DNA from: Luteibacter sp. Sphag1AF
Lineage (GTDB): Bacteria; Pseudomonadota; Gammaproteobacteria; Xanthomonadales; Rhodanobacteraceae
Reading direction: 5' to 3'
NCBI RefSeq assembly: GCF_014192715.1
Contig: NZ_JACHYH010000011.1
Coordinates: 1 to 64,000 of the forward strand
DNA: 64,000 bases
Positions 1 through 11,148 of this stretch are shown here, in pieces. The notes beneath the pieces are model-generated. The model did no database searches. It saw only the letters and a list, made by a program, of their open reading frames with translations, and was not told where the DNA came from. The translations under genes were made by a program, and so were the position numbers. How positions within the stretch are numbered: position 1 is the first letter of the stretch; every line of letters begins with the position of its first letter.

Positions 1-144
1 CATCGCTCTCTCGGTGGTCTGTCGCCTATCCGCTATGCCATGGCATCATCAACCACCTCTATTTCCAGATGACTCGAAAGTACGAGGACGCTTCAGGGGG
101 CCTCGCCAGCCTCGGAAACCTATTCCTATGATTCGCTCTACCGA

Positions 145-1293
145 TTGACGTCGGTCAAGAGCGCTGGCGGCAATGCGATCGAGACCTACACCTATAGTCA
201 AGGCGGTGATCGGCTCAGCAAAGCCGCGCCCGGTCTTGCAACCGGCACCTACGGGTATCAATCCGGTACGCACTGGCTAACCAGCATTGGCAATAGCGCG
301 CGCACCTACGATGCAAATGGGTCTATGACCGGCAACGCAAGCGGGGGCATTGCGTGGGGTTTTGGCTACAACGGGCGCGGTCGGCTCGCGATGGCCCAGC
401 AGGGGGAAGGCACGCTAGCGACTTACGCTTACGACGCACTGGGCGAGCGTGTGAGCAAGACTGTGGGTACCTCGCAGACACGCTTCGCTTACGACACGGC
501 CGCCCACCTGCTGAGCGAACTGGGGGATGCTTCGCGTGACTATGTGTGGCTCGACAACATGCCGGTTGCAGCGGTGACTGGGGAGGGAGTGGTGTTCATT
601 CACGTCGATGATTTGAATACTCCGCGGGCGGCCACCGACGCCAGCGGCGCACAGGTGTGGACGTTCCCGCGTCGAGCCAATCCGTTTGGCGAGACGCAGC
701 CGAGCACGACCAACGGCACCACCATTAATCTTCGCTTTCCTGGGCAATACTTTGATGCCGAGAGCGGGCTGAATTACAACGTCCATAGGGACTATGAACC
801 CGCGACGGGGCGGTACATCCAGAGCGATCCGATCGGCTTGCGGGGTGGTGTGAGTACTTATGCCTATGTGGGCAATAACCCGCTCACGTATATTGACCCG
901 TTGGGCTTGTGGTCTTTCTCTTTCGAGGCTTACCTTGGGTTTGGCGGCGGTATCCAGTTTGGCCGTGACCCTACGTCTGGCGAATGGTTCTATGGCGGTC
1001 GCATTGGCGTAGGCGTGTCAGTTGGTGGCTCGCTCGATCCTGTCGGCAAGCGACCCGGTGCAGACGGTAAGGATTGCACCCATGGCTCAACGCTCGGAAT
1101 TTTCAATGAGGGCGGAGCCACTGCTTTCTTTGCATCCTGGAATCCGATACAAAACTCAGTCGGCTTGAATCTAGACAGTTCGGGCAACGGGTACGAGGAA
1201 TATGGGCCGGCCGACTCTCCAACCCTCAATCGAACCCCGAGGAAAGGTTTTGGGATTGGATGGTCCACCGGGATTGAGGTTGTAGGCCACTAG
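145..1293 (+). CDS. RHS repeat-associated core protein, C-terminal fragment with variable tip
   Basis: YD-type repeats (YSYDSLYRL, YAYDALGER) lead into the RHS core hallmark (GQYFDAESGLNYN, GRYIQSDPIGLRGG, DPLGL). RHS proteins form a shell that carries a C-terminal toxin to neighbouring cells, usually by type VI secretion. The core ends near base 909. A glycine-rich tip of about 127 residues follows, which I cannot assign to a known toxin family. The frame has no stop from base 73, and RHS-like sequence begins near base 112, but TGA at 70-72 closes it. The 145 start is a TTG with no clear ribosome binding site. The piece is therefore either an orphan RHS tip or a gene frameshifted at or beyond the window edge. 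The next gene starts 2 bases after the stop. Confidence 0.75.
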   Translation: MTSVKSAGGNAIETYTYSQGGDRLSKAAPGLATGTYGYQSGTHWLTSIGNSARTYDANGSMTGNASGGIAWGFGYNGRGRLAMAQQGEGTLATYAYDALGERVSKTVGTSQTRFAYDTAAHLLSELGDASRDYVWLDNMPVAAVTGEGVVFIHVDDLNTPRAATDASGAQVWTFPRRANPFGETQPSTTNGTTINLRFPGQYFDAESGLNYNVHRDYEPATGRYIQSDPIGLRGGVSTYAYVGNNPLTYIDPLGLWSFSFEAYLGFGGGIQFGRDPTSGEWFYGGRIGVGVSVGGSLDPVGKRPGADGKDCTHGSTLGIFNEGGATAFFASWNPIQNSVGLNLDSSGNGYEEYGPADSPTLNRTPRKGFGIGWSTGIEVVGH

Positions 1294-1295
1294 AC

Positions 1296-1721
1296 ATGAA
1301 TGACCTTGCCACCAATTTTGGAAGAATGCCTGGGCCTCTAAAGGTCATAACATTGTTCTCGTTAACGTCAGTGCTGCTTGTCGTTGGGACGATCGTTCCA
1401 GGCGGGGCTGTTGTCGGTCAGAAGAAGATCGGCTTCGTGGACTGGTGGATCAACGGCAGCGGACTAGTATTCGCCGTAGCTATTTTTCTTTTCTTCAGAG
1501 CGGGGATCTTGCTGCTAAAAACTCGACGGCTTGGTCGACTGGCCTATATATCCGGCGTCGCAGGAATCTACCTTGCAGGCTATTTTATCGAGCGGATCAA
1601 CGGCGTGAGTTACTCTCGCGACGAATATTTTTATGATCTTCTCTTTGCGGCTTTGCAAGTTATAGCTTTGAGCGCTTATTTTTTTCTGAACCGCCGGGTG
1701 AAGGACTTCCTGGTTACGTAG
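1296..1721 (+). CDS. Small integral membrane protein, putative immunity protein for the RHS tip
   Basis: A 141-residue protein with about four hydrophobic segments (roughly residues 15-38, 52-73, 81-98 and 113-132). It belongs to no family I recognise. It starts 2 bases after the RHS stop, so translation is probably coupled. In polymorphic toxin systems the gene directly behind the toxin tip usually encodes its immunity protein, and a membrane immunity protein would suit a tip acting on or from the membrane. That role is inferred from position only. Its base composition looks poorer in GC than the surrounding housekeeping genes, in keeping with transferred DNA. Confidence 0.6.
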   Translation: MNDLATNFGRMPGPLKVITLFSLTSVLLVVGTIVPGGAVVGQKKIGFVDWWINGSGLVFAVAIFLFFRAGILLLKTRRLGRLAYISGVAGIYLAGYFIERINGVSYSRDEYFYDLLFAALQVIALSAYFFLNRRVKDFLVT

Positions 1722-1791
1722 CAAGGCTGCGTAAGCAGATTCGAGCCGCCCGGCTAGTACTTCGCTGCCCGGAGCGGGCTTGCTGCAATGA

Positions 1792-1905
1792 GGACTTGCT
1801 TCAGCGCCAGATACGTCTTATGCCGTTCTCGACAATGGCAAAACCCTGGTTATGCAGAACGCGCAGGTCCTTGCAGCCATAGATGGCTGGCGCTGTTCAA
1901 AGTAG
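1792..1905 (+). pseudogene. Coding-like remnant of an unidentified gene
   Basis: The frame from 1792 to the TAG at 1903-1905 reads as a plausible protein C-terminus of 37 residues (it contains SYAVLDNG, LVMQNAQVLA and AIDGWRCSK). It has no start codon or ribosome binding site, and TGA at 1789-1791 closes the frame upstream. It lies between an RHS/immunity pair and an IS-like palindrome, where displaced toxin or immunity fragments are often found. Otherwise I see no gene between 1722 and 2162. Chance cannot be excluded at this length. Confidence 0.2.
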
Positions 1906-2006
1906 TTTCCGATAGGGCGAGGGCGATAAGAGGTCAGTGCGAAGAAGGTGTCTTCGTCAGCGGCCTTCCGAGCCGGAAGAGGTCATGAGCAACGAAGGGC
2001 GTCGTT

Positions 2007-2060
2007 GTGAACTGCACCCCAGGGATTGGACGGGTGTCCAGCTTCCGGGGTGCAGTTCAC
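2007..2060. repeat. 54-bp palindrome with IS3-family-like terminal repeats
   Basis: Left arm GTGAACTGCACCCC (2007-2020) and right arm GGGGTGCAGTTCAC (2047-2060) form a perfect 14-bp inverted repeat around 26 bases. The interior also contains a small GGAC/GTCC symmetry. Arms starting TGAACTGC followed by a C-run and a GGACACC-like motif resemble ends of IS3-family elements. No transposase reading frame is nearby, so this is a remnant, an internally deleted element or a tiny non-autonomous element. It lies about 100 bases beyond the gcvP stop and could also act as a transcript 3' hairpin. Confidence 0.5.
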
Positions 2061-2162
2061 TTGATTCGCGACGCGGTTTTTCAGGCTACGTGCCCCAGGC
2101 TATCCGCAGAAAGCTTTGGATGGCTTGGGGCATTTGCTACCAGATAGCGATTCACCAACGCA

Positions 2163-5036
<2,874 letters not shown>

Positions 5037-5040
5037 GGGT

Positions 5041-5086
5041 AGGGGCGTCCGGATACAACGTGCCGTGCCGCACGTGGGGCGCCCCT
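5041..5086 (-). promoter_or_regulatory. Expression-platform hairpin between glycine riboswitch and gcvP start
   Basis: On the transcribed strand, AGGGGCG directly behind the second aptamer can pair with CGCCCCT just before the start codon. An inner ACGTGC/GCACGT stem extends the structure. The hairpin ends 4 bases upstream of the gcvP ATG. No strong Shine-Dalgarno is exposed outside it and no U-run follows, which suggests control of translation start rather than a terminator. The switching mechanism is inferred. Confidence 0.5.
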
Positions 5087-5257
5087 CTGTCCTTTTGCCT
5101 GAGAGTTTGGAGGGGCATGAAAGCCGCCTCTTGCACCTTCGGCGCCGGATCTAACCGGTCTCTCCAGAGTGTTTCCGTGCACGGTGGTTTGGGAGCCTGA
5201 GCGATTACGGGCGTTGCGCCTTCGGCAGCGGGTCGGACCCGCTTCTCCCACCGAGCA
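5086..5257 (-). promoter_or_regulatory. Tandem glycine riboswitch
   Basis: The gcvP leader contains two consecutive glycine aptamers. The first runs from GGGAGAAGCGGG through GCCGAAGGCGCAA to CGCTCAGGCTCCC. The second runs from TCTGGAGAGACCGG through CGCCGAAGGTGCAA to CTCTCAGGCAAAAGGACAGA. The repeated GCCGAAGG.GCAA and CAGGC...GGAC cores are the conserved glycine-binding elements. The expected effect, known for this family, is to turn on glycine cleavage when glycine is abundant. Confidence 0.93.
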
Positions 5258-5268
5258 ATATGACGGGG

Positions 5269-5297
5269 ATTATAACCCGGCGCGGTGGGCGTTTGCC
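5269..5297 (-). promoter_or_regulatory. Candidate sigma-70 promoter of gcvP
   Basis: A perfect TATAAT -10 hexamer lies at 5269-5274 on the minus strand, about 12 bases before the first riboswitch aptamer, which is right for a start near 5262. The -35 at 5292-5297 reads GGCAAA and is weak. The 5298-5491 stretch shows no other recognisable element apart from the start of the next gene's leader. Confidence 0.5.
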
Positions 5298-5491
5298 GAC
5301 AGGGCGAGGCGCTGGTCAGGGTCGGGCCAGGCTGTGCTTACCGGGGATGGGGCCATGCCCGGGAGCGCTGGCGTCCCGCGCGCCGGTGATACAGCCACGG
5401 AGGCCGCTCCACGGCGCGATTTTCCGGCTCCCGGACCCCCCGGCGGGCTGGATCTATGATGAGCTTCAGCCCTTTGAGGAGACCCAGGCAG

Positions 5492-5902
5492 ATGGCCAGC
5501 ACCCCCTTTGCACTGCAAGGCATCGACCACGTGGTATTGCGGGTCATCGACAGCGCGGTGATGGAGCGTTTCTACCGGGAGGTGCTTGGCTGTGTGCCGG
5601 AGCGCCGCCAGGACGAGATCGGGCTGGTGCAACTGCGTGCCGGGGCGGCTTTGATCGACCTGGTGGCGGTCGACAGCAAGCTCGGGCGCATGGGTGGGCC
5701 AGCGCCTGGCGAGAGGGCGCATAACGTGGATCACATCTGCCTGCGTATCGACCGTTTTGACGAAGCGGCCATCCGCGCGCACCTGGAAGCGCACGGTGTG
5801 CGTGTGGGTGAGGTGGGATCGCGCTATGGCGCGGGCGGCGAAGGTTTGTCGATCTACCTGTACGACCCGCAGGGCAACATGGTGGAACTCAGGGCCACGT
5901 AA
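5492..5902 (+). CDS. VOC superfamily (glyoxalase/bleomycin-resistance fold) protein
   Basis: A 136-residue single-domain protein with the paired beta-alpha-beta-beta-beta modules of the vicinal oxygen chelate fold. It opens IDHVVLRV, ends with YLYDPQGNMVELR, and has a central NVDHICLRI segment. Likely metal ligands are the histidines in IDHV and VDHI and the glutamate in MVELR. The substrate cannot be read from the sequence. An in-frame ATG at 5456 lacks a ribosome binding site, so the ATG at 5492 behind GAGGAG was chosen, although its spacing is somewhat long. It is divergent from gcvP, and nothing links it functionally to its neighbours. Confidence 0.8.
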   Translation: MASTPFALQGIDHVVLRVIDSAVMERFYREVLGCVPERRQDEIGLVQLRAGAALIDLVAVDSKLGRMGGPAPGERAHNVDHICLRIDRFDEAAIRAHLEAHGVRVGEVGSRYGAGGEGLSIYLYDPQGNMVELRAT

Positions 5903-6156
5903 TCAGGCAATTCCTGCCCGGCCTTCGGGGAGTGTCGTGTTCTGTCCGGTCAGTGGCCCTGTTCGCTGGTCAGGCTTTGTCTGATTGCGTCGTAGGGCGT
6001 GTGCACATGATCGGTCAAGTCAGACTAACGACGTGATCAGCGCAGCATCTTCGCTGATCTTCCAGCGGCTCGTTGCGCGTGCGCCTTGAGGACGCCTAAG
6101 ACTTCTTCCGAAGTATTTCGCCTATGTTCGAACCTCCCCAACGACACGGAGGTTTT

Positions 6157-8172
6157 ATGAAAAGGCGGCTTCTTCTTTCCTCATTTTCAGCTGCAATGTT
6201 TGCGGCTGGCATGAGCATTTCCCTGCTGGCATCTGCGGAGGTTCGCGCGAGTGCCAGTGTGTCAGCGAGCTTCAGCACGCTGGTGGCATTTGGCGGCGTT
6301 GAGGTATCGGCCGATTCGATGCAGGCGGCCGGAGCGTCCCGCGTCATCAAGGGTGCATCGCTTGCAGGCAGTGATCTTCAGCAGCTTTACAGTGCGCCCG
6401 ATGGCGATGTGGTGGCGATGGTTGCGTCGAAGGATCTGCCGCTGTCGCAGCGGGACACCGAGACGCTGCAGCGGTTGATGCTTACGAAGATTCCTGTGTT
6501 CATCCGCATGAATGGGCAGTCGTCCGTCGACCGGCAGAGGGTGGCGATGCTGCTGGGTGTTGCGCCGAAGGGAGAGTCCGCCCTTGTCCATCGCGACACA
6601 TCGGGCGACATGATGGTATTTCTTCCTTCCACCACGGAGGCAGCCAGCGACGGCGCCATCCTGCGCGACCTGCGAGCCGCGCGGGCCATGCAGGTTGAAG
6701 CGGAGGCCGACGCACCTGCGGCCCCCGTGAAGAAGTCAGTCCGTACGGCCAGGTCGATGAGCGCTGTCGCCTCAGTGAATTCGGTCACTACCCCGCCGGA
6801 GATTTCGTTTGCGCCCATTCGCCGCTACAAGCTTTTTCCCGTCAGCAAGGAGAATGGCATCGGCGGAGGTACGACCATCGAGGTGGCGCGTGCGGTCACT
6901 CAGGTCGGCGACCGCAAGATCATCACGGTAACGTCCGACATGGATATCACGCCGCCGTATGTCGGGTACTACCGGACGCCGGAAACGATCTACAACCAGT
7001 TTGCGTTGCCGACAAACTACGGGGCGACCCACCAGGTGTCGTATACGCCGCCGGAAGGGGGCGAGGAACTCCTCCGAAACCTGGACTATCTGCCCAAGTC
7101 CGACGGCCGCACCGATTTCGACTTCAACGACACGAGCACGGTGACTACCACCTTTGGTGGCACCGCCGGTGCAGAGGTCAGCTCGTCGGGCAAACCGGAT
7201 GAGGCGCTTGCGGCGAAGGCGTCCGTGCAGGCTTCAGCCAGTTACACCAAAACGCGTACGCGTGCGTTGAGCATGAAGTTCACCGATTATTCCCTGCAGG
7301 CCTCGTCGGCCGAGTTGGGGCGGGTCAGCTGGAAGGCTCCGATTGCATCGCGTGCTTACCATAATGTGCTCAATGGCAATGGCGGCGGGTTGTGGTGGAG
7401 GCGCTATCACACGTCCCATCATGTGGTAAGTGCGATGACGCCGATGATGCGATCGGCACATCTGGCCGGCGAGTCCACCTGGTCGGTGCCCGGCGCCTCT
7501 GACGGGAATGTCACGGTCACAGTGAAAGTGGCCTTCGAGAGGGCCGAGTACCGTTCGCCAAGCACGAGATTGTTGCGCCACGTCAATAAGGAGGCGGTAG
7601 CCAGCATCGAGATTCCGATGGAGGACCCGTACCTCACGCGCGAAATGACCGTGCTCATCAGTTCCTGGGAGGATGGCCGGTGCCTGGCTGGCGTGGAGGG
7701 CAGGGCCGAACTCCTTGCATGCAACAAGGCTGACCGGCGTCAGATGTGGTCACTGGATACGAACGACCGCTACGTCAACTTCGCATCCAAGACGTGCCTG
7801 ACCGCTACCAGGGGCAACCAGCCGGTGTCGCTCCAGCCATGCGTCCTCAACGGAAACAACCAGCGCTGGCGCTGGCTGGCTGACCGCCTGCATCTGTATC
7901 GCGGCGGCACCCGTGGTGACCGGTTGTTCGTGAAAAACGGCGAGCTTCATTCGTCGGTGCCGAGTCCGGGCATCGAGAGCTTCCCCGTCAACAGTCACCA
8001 CCCCTTGCTGCCGCCGTATCCCAGCTATCCCTCGCCGCCGTTCCCGGGCGAGCTGGTGCCGGCACCGTCACATGTGGCGTCACCCACGCGCGTCGATCCG
8101 TCCGTGGTGAATCTGCCGCCGGTCGATGATCGTCAGCGCTGGGACGTGCAGGTGCTTCGCAGCGGGTTGTAG
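6157..8172 (+). CDS. Secreted leukocidin/VCC-like pore-forming protein with ricin-B-type lectin domain
   Basis: A 671-residue exported protein with a signal peptide to about residue 29 (cleavage after ASA). Residues of about 30-200 look like a pro-domain. Residues of about 205-470 resemble the leukocidin/hemolysin beta-pore fold, with alternating strands, a PETIYNQFALP segment, a serine- and threonine-rich central stretch and a WW-containing rim-like segment. From about residue 498 a beta-trefoil begins, with QMW, QRW and a final QRW motif. A proline-rich insertion of about 30 residues splits its last repeat. The order matches Vibrio cholerae cytolysin-type toxins, but the assignment is by pattern only. 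The start was chosen for the ACGGAGG ribosome binding site. The gene lies beside the 3' end of a tRNA gene. A GATCAGCG/CGCTGATC hairpin lies upstream near 6034. Confidence 0.55.
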   Translation: MKRRLLLSSFSAAMFAAGMSISLLASAEVRASASVSASFSTLVAFGGVEVSADSMQAAGASRVIKGASLAGSDLQQLYSAPDGDVVAMVASKDLPLSQRDTETLQRLMLTKIPVFIRMNGQSSVDRQRVAMLLGVAPKGESALVHRDTSGDMMVFLPSTTEAASDGAILRDLRAARAMQVEAEADAPAAPVKKSVRTARSMSAVASVNSVTTPPEISFAPIRRYKLFPVSKENGIGGGTTIEVARAVTQVGDRKIITVTSDMDITPPYVGYYRTPETIYNQFALPTNYGATHQVSYTPPEGGEELLRNLDYLPKSDGRTDFDFNDTSTVTTTFGGTAGAEVSSSGKPDEALAAKASVQASASYTKTRTRALSMKFTDYSLQASSAELGRVSWKAPIASRAYHNVLNGNGGGLWWRRYHTSHHVVSAMTPMMRSAHLAGESTWSVPGASDGNVTVTVKVAFERAEYRSPSTRLLRHVNKEAVASIEIPMEDPYLTREMTVLISSWEDGRCLAGVEGRAELLACNKADRRQMWSLDTNDRYVNFASKTCLTATRGNQPVSLQPCVLNGNNQRWRWLADRLHLYRGGTRGDRLFVKNGELHSSVPSPGIESFPVNSHHPLLPPYPSYPSPPFPGELVPAPSHVASPTRVDPSVVNLPPVDDRQRWDVQVLRSGL

Positions 8173-8246
8173 CGGTGGGTGGGTGCGCGCGTTCGCCCGA
8201 GGGCGCGCGCACTTCTGCATGAATGGATGCCTTCGGTAGCGAAGGC

Positions 8247-8282
8247 CAAAAAAAACGAAGCCCCGCATCTGCGGGGCTTCGT
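8247..8282 (-). terminator. Rho-independent terminator of tRNA-Leu
   Basis: On the minus strand a perfect 12-bp stem (ACGAAGCCCCGC with its complement, loop of 4) is followed by an uninterrupted run of about nine T residues. It starts 8 bases after the tRNA 3' end and is the natural end of that transcript. Confidence 0.9.
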
Positions 8283-8289
8283 CTATAAT

Positions 8290-8374
<85 letters not shown>

Positions 8375-8410
8375 AGGTGTCCCGAGACGTTTGCGCCTCG
8401 TGAGCCGCGT

Positions 8411-8439
8411 AGATTAGGCATCGACCTCACTCTTGTCAA
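8411..8439 (-). promoter_or_regulatory. Strong sigma-70 promoter of tRNA-Leu
   Basis: On the minus strand, a consensus -35 TTGACA (8434-8439), a 17-base spacer and -10 TAATCT (8411-8416). A GC-rich stretch (ACGCGGC) follows the -10, as expected of a stringently controlled discriminator. The promoter lies about 35 bases upstream of the mature tRNA 5' end. Confidence 0.85.
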
Positions 8440-8496
8440 CAGTCTTTCTACATTTGGATGCGAAAATGATCGCGTCCCCTCATACAAGGTTTATTC

Positions 8497-11148
8497 GTGA
8501 CAAAAAGCAAACAAGGTTCCGGCGGTACGCGTGGGCCCAAGAAACCCCGCGCGACGCGCCCGACCAAGGCGCTGGAACGTTATCGCGACACCATGCCCCC
8601 GCGACCTGTGGACCCGCAGGCCGATCGCGAGGCGCGCCGATACGAGCAGCCCATCCCCAGCCGTGAGGCCATCCTCTCGTTATTGAACGAGCGGGGCGAA
8701 TTGCTCTCCGCCGAAGCCATTGCGCTGGCGCTTGGCCTGTTTACCGAATACGACATCAACGCACTGGGCAAGCGCCTGGCTGCGATGATCCGCGATGGCC
8801 AGCTGCTTCAGAATCGCCGCGGCACCTATGCCCCGGCCCAGAAACTCAGCCTGCTGCCGGGTCGCGTCATTGCCAATGCCGAAGGCTATGGCTTCCTGCG
8901 CCCGGATGAAGGCGGCGAGGATCTTTACCTGTCACCCCAGCAGATGCGCACCGTGATGCACGGCGACCGTGTGCTGGCCAGCGTGGTGGGCATCGACCGT
9001 CGCGGTCGTCGTCAGGGCGCCATCGTCGAAGTGCTGGAGCGCCGCTCGCCCAGGCTGGTGGGGCGCATCGTGGTCGAAAACGGCATGACGCTCGTCGAGC
9101 CGGATGACCGTCGCCTGCATCAGAACATCATGATTCCCGCCGGTCGCGAAGCCGGCGCGCGTCAGGGCCAGATCGTGGTGGTGGAAATCACCGATCCGCC
9201 GTCTGCCCACCGCGGCCCGCTGGGCACCATCCGCGCTGTGCTGGGCGAGCGTCTGCAGCCGTCGCTGGTGGTCGAGATGGCCATCGCCAGCCACGACCTC
9301 CCGCACGAATTCCCGCCCCAGGTCGTCCGTCAGGCTGAAGAGGTTGAGCCGCAGGTCACGGCCGCTGATCGGGCAGGGCGCACGGATATCCGTCACCTTC
9401 CGCTGGTCACCATTGATGGTGAAGATGCGCGCGACTTCGACGACGCTGTTTACGCCGAACCGCTGAAAGACGGCGGCTTCCGCCTGATCGTGGCCATCGC
9501 CGACGTGTCCTATTACGTGCCGGTCGGTACTCCGTTGGATGTGGAAGCGTACGAGCGCAGCACGTCCACGTACTTCCCGGGCTTCGTGGTGCCCATGCTT
9601 CCTGAAACGCTGTCCAATGGCATCTGTTCGTTGATGCCGAAGGTCGAGCGCATGTGCATGGTGTGCGACATGGAGATCGACGAGGAAGGCGAGGTTGTCC
9701 GTTCGAAGTTCTATGACGCCGTGATGCTGTCGCATGCGCGCCTCACCTATAACAAGGTGTGGCAGGCCGTGGGTGAGCGCAACAAGGATGTCCGTCAGGA
9801 AATTTCCGACGTGTTGCCCCAGGTGGAAAACCTTCACCGTCTCTACAAGTCGATGGCCAAGGCACGCAAGCGTCGTGGCGCCATTGATTTTGAAACGCCT
9901 GAAGTCAAGTTCCGCCTCGCGCAGTCCGGTGAAGTGGTGGCCATGGGTGCGCAGCCGCGCAACGATGCGCACAAGCTCATCGAGGAATGCATGATTGCGG
10001 CCAACGTGCAGGCGGCGAAGTTCCTCTCCCGGCGCAAGATCCCCGCGCTGTACCGCGTGCATGCACCGCCGCCGGCCGAGAAGTACGAAGACCTTTTGCA
10101 GTTCCTGCGCGAGTTCAAGCTGAAAATGCCGCCTGCGGACGAAGTCACGCCGGCCGATTTCTCGGCGCTGCTGAAAAAAGTGCACGACCGTCCGGAAGCG
10201 GCACTGATCCAGTCCGTGCTGCTGCGTGCGCAAAGCATGGCCGTGTATCACCCGCAGAATGAAGGCCACTTTGGTCTGGCGCTGGAAGCGTACGCACACT
10301 TCACTTCGCCGATCCGTCGTTACCCCGATCTGCTCGTGCATCGCGCCATCCGCTACGCCATCACGAAGAAGAAGGCGCCCGAATACACCTACACCGACAC
10401 GGAAATGGCCGCCATGGCCATCCATTGCTCGCAGCGCGAGCGCCGTGCGGAAGAGGCCGAGCGCGACGTCGACGAGCGCTTCAAGTGCGCGTGGATGGAA
10501 AAGCACGTGGGCGAGGAATTCGACGGCACGGTTACTGGCGTCACCTCCTTTGGTCTGTTTGTCGAGCTGATCGAGTCGCGCGTGTCCGGTCTGGTGCATG
10601 TGTCCCAGCTGCCGAACGACTACTACAAGTTCGATCCCATCCGTCACCTGCTGGCTGGCGAACGCACGGGCACGCAGTATCGTCTTGGCGATCACGTACG
10701 CGTGCAGGTGCTGCGCGCCAGCCTGGAAGATCGCAAGATCGACTTCCGTCTGGTGGCCCGCATCGAGTTGCCGCTGGCGTCAAAGTCGAAAGAAGCCGTA
10801 ATCAAGCCGGCAGCGAAGTCGGGCATGGGTGCGGCACTGGGTCGCGCCGCGAAAGCTGTGGGTCGTGTGTTTGGCCGGGGCAAGAAGGTCGCCAGCGAGC
10901 CGCAGGCGAGCGATAATCCGCCTCCTGCGCCGAAGTCGCCGTCGCGTCGTCGCGAAGAGCCCGAAGCGGTCGCTTCCCGTCCGCCGCGTCGCAAGGCTGC
11001 TGCCGTTGAGGCGCCGCGTCCGGCGGGTCGTGCCGGTACACCGGCCGCCGCGAAGAGTGGTGGTCGCTCGCGCGCTGCGGCGGAGCCGGCACCGGCGCCC
11101 ACGCGCAGGAAAACACCGAAGAAACCACGGAGCAAGCCCCGGTCATGA
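8497..11148 (+). CDS. rnr: Ribonuclease R
   Basis: An 883-residue 3'-5' exoribonuclease of the RNB family. An N-terminal helix-turn-helix and cold-shock domains lead to the catalytic RNB core (DGEDARDFDDAVYAE supplies the metal-binding aspartates). An S1 domain follows (GVTSFGLFVELIES). The last 130 residues or so are a basic low-complexity tail rich in R, K, A and P, typical of RNase R, which helps unwind structured RNA. The start is a GTG at 8497 behind AAGG. The 4-base overlap (ATGA) with rlmB implies translational coupling, a common pairing in gammaproteobacteria. Confidence 0.95.
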   Translation: MTKSKQGSGGTRGPKKPRATRPTKALERYRDTMPPRPVDPQADREARRYEQPIPSREAILSLLNERGELLSAEAIALALGLFTEYDINALGKRLAAMIRDGQLLQNRRGTYAPAQKLSLLPGRVIANAEGYGFLRPDEGGEDLYLSPQQMRTVMHGDRVLASVVGIDRRGRRQGAIVEVLERRSPRLVGRIVVENGMTLVEPDDRRLHQNIMIPAGREAGARQGQIVVVEITDPPSAHRGPLGTIRAVLGERLQPSLVVEMAIASHDLPHEFPPQVVRQAEEVEPQVTAADRAGRTDIRHLPLVTIDGEDARDFDDAVYAEPLKDGGFRLIVAIADVSYYVPVGTPLDVEAYERSTSTYFPGFVVPMLPETLSNGICSLMPKVERMCMVCDMEIDEEGEVVRSKFYDAVMLSHARLTYNKVWQAVGERNKDVRQEISDVLPQVENLHRLYKSMAKARKRRGAIDFETPEVKFRLAQSGEVVAMGAQPRNDAHKLIEECMIAANVQAAKFLSRRKIPALYRVHAPPPAEKYEDLLQFLREFKLKMPPADEVTPADFSALLKKVHDRPEAALIQSVLLRAQSMAVYHPQNEGHFGLALEAYAHFTSPIRRYPDLLVHRAIRYAITKKKAPEYTYTDTEMAAMAIHCSQRERRAEEAERDVDERFKCAWMEKHVGEEFDGTVTGVTSFGLFVELIESRVSGLVHVSQLPNDYYKFDPIRHLLAGERTGTQYRLGDHVRVQVLRASLEDRKIDFRLVARIELPLASKSKEAVIKPAAKSGMGAALGRAAKAVGRVFGRGKKVASEPQASDNPPPAPKSPSRRREEPEAVASRPPRRKAAAVEAPRPAGRAGTPAAAKSGGRSRAAAEPAPAPTRRKTPKKPRSKPRS

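Noticed and set aside
2007-2060. Intrinsic terminator of gcvP
   Set aside because: The stem is strong but about 100 bases after the stop, with no T-run in the gcvP direction; the arm sequence fits IS-type ends better.
8932-10695. Open frame of 587 codons antisense to rnr
   Set aside because: The same GC-shadow effect, with no credible start signal.
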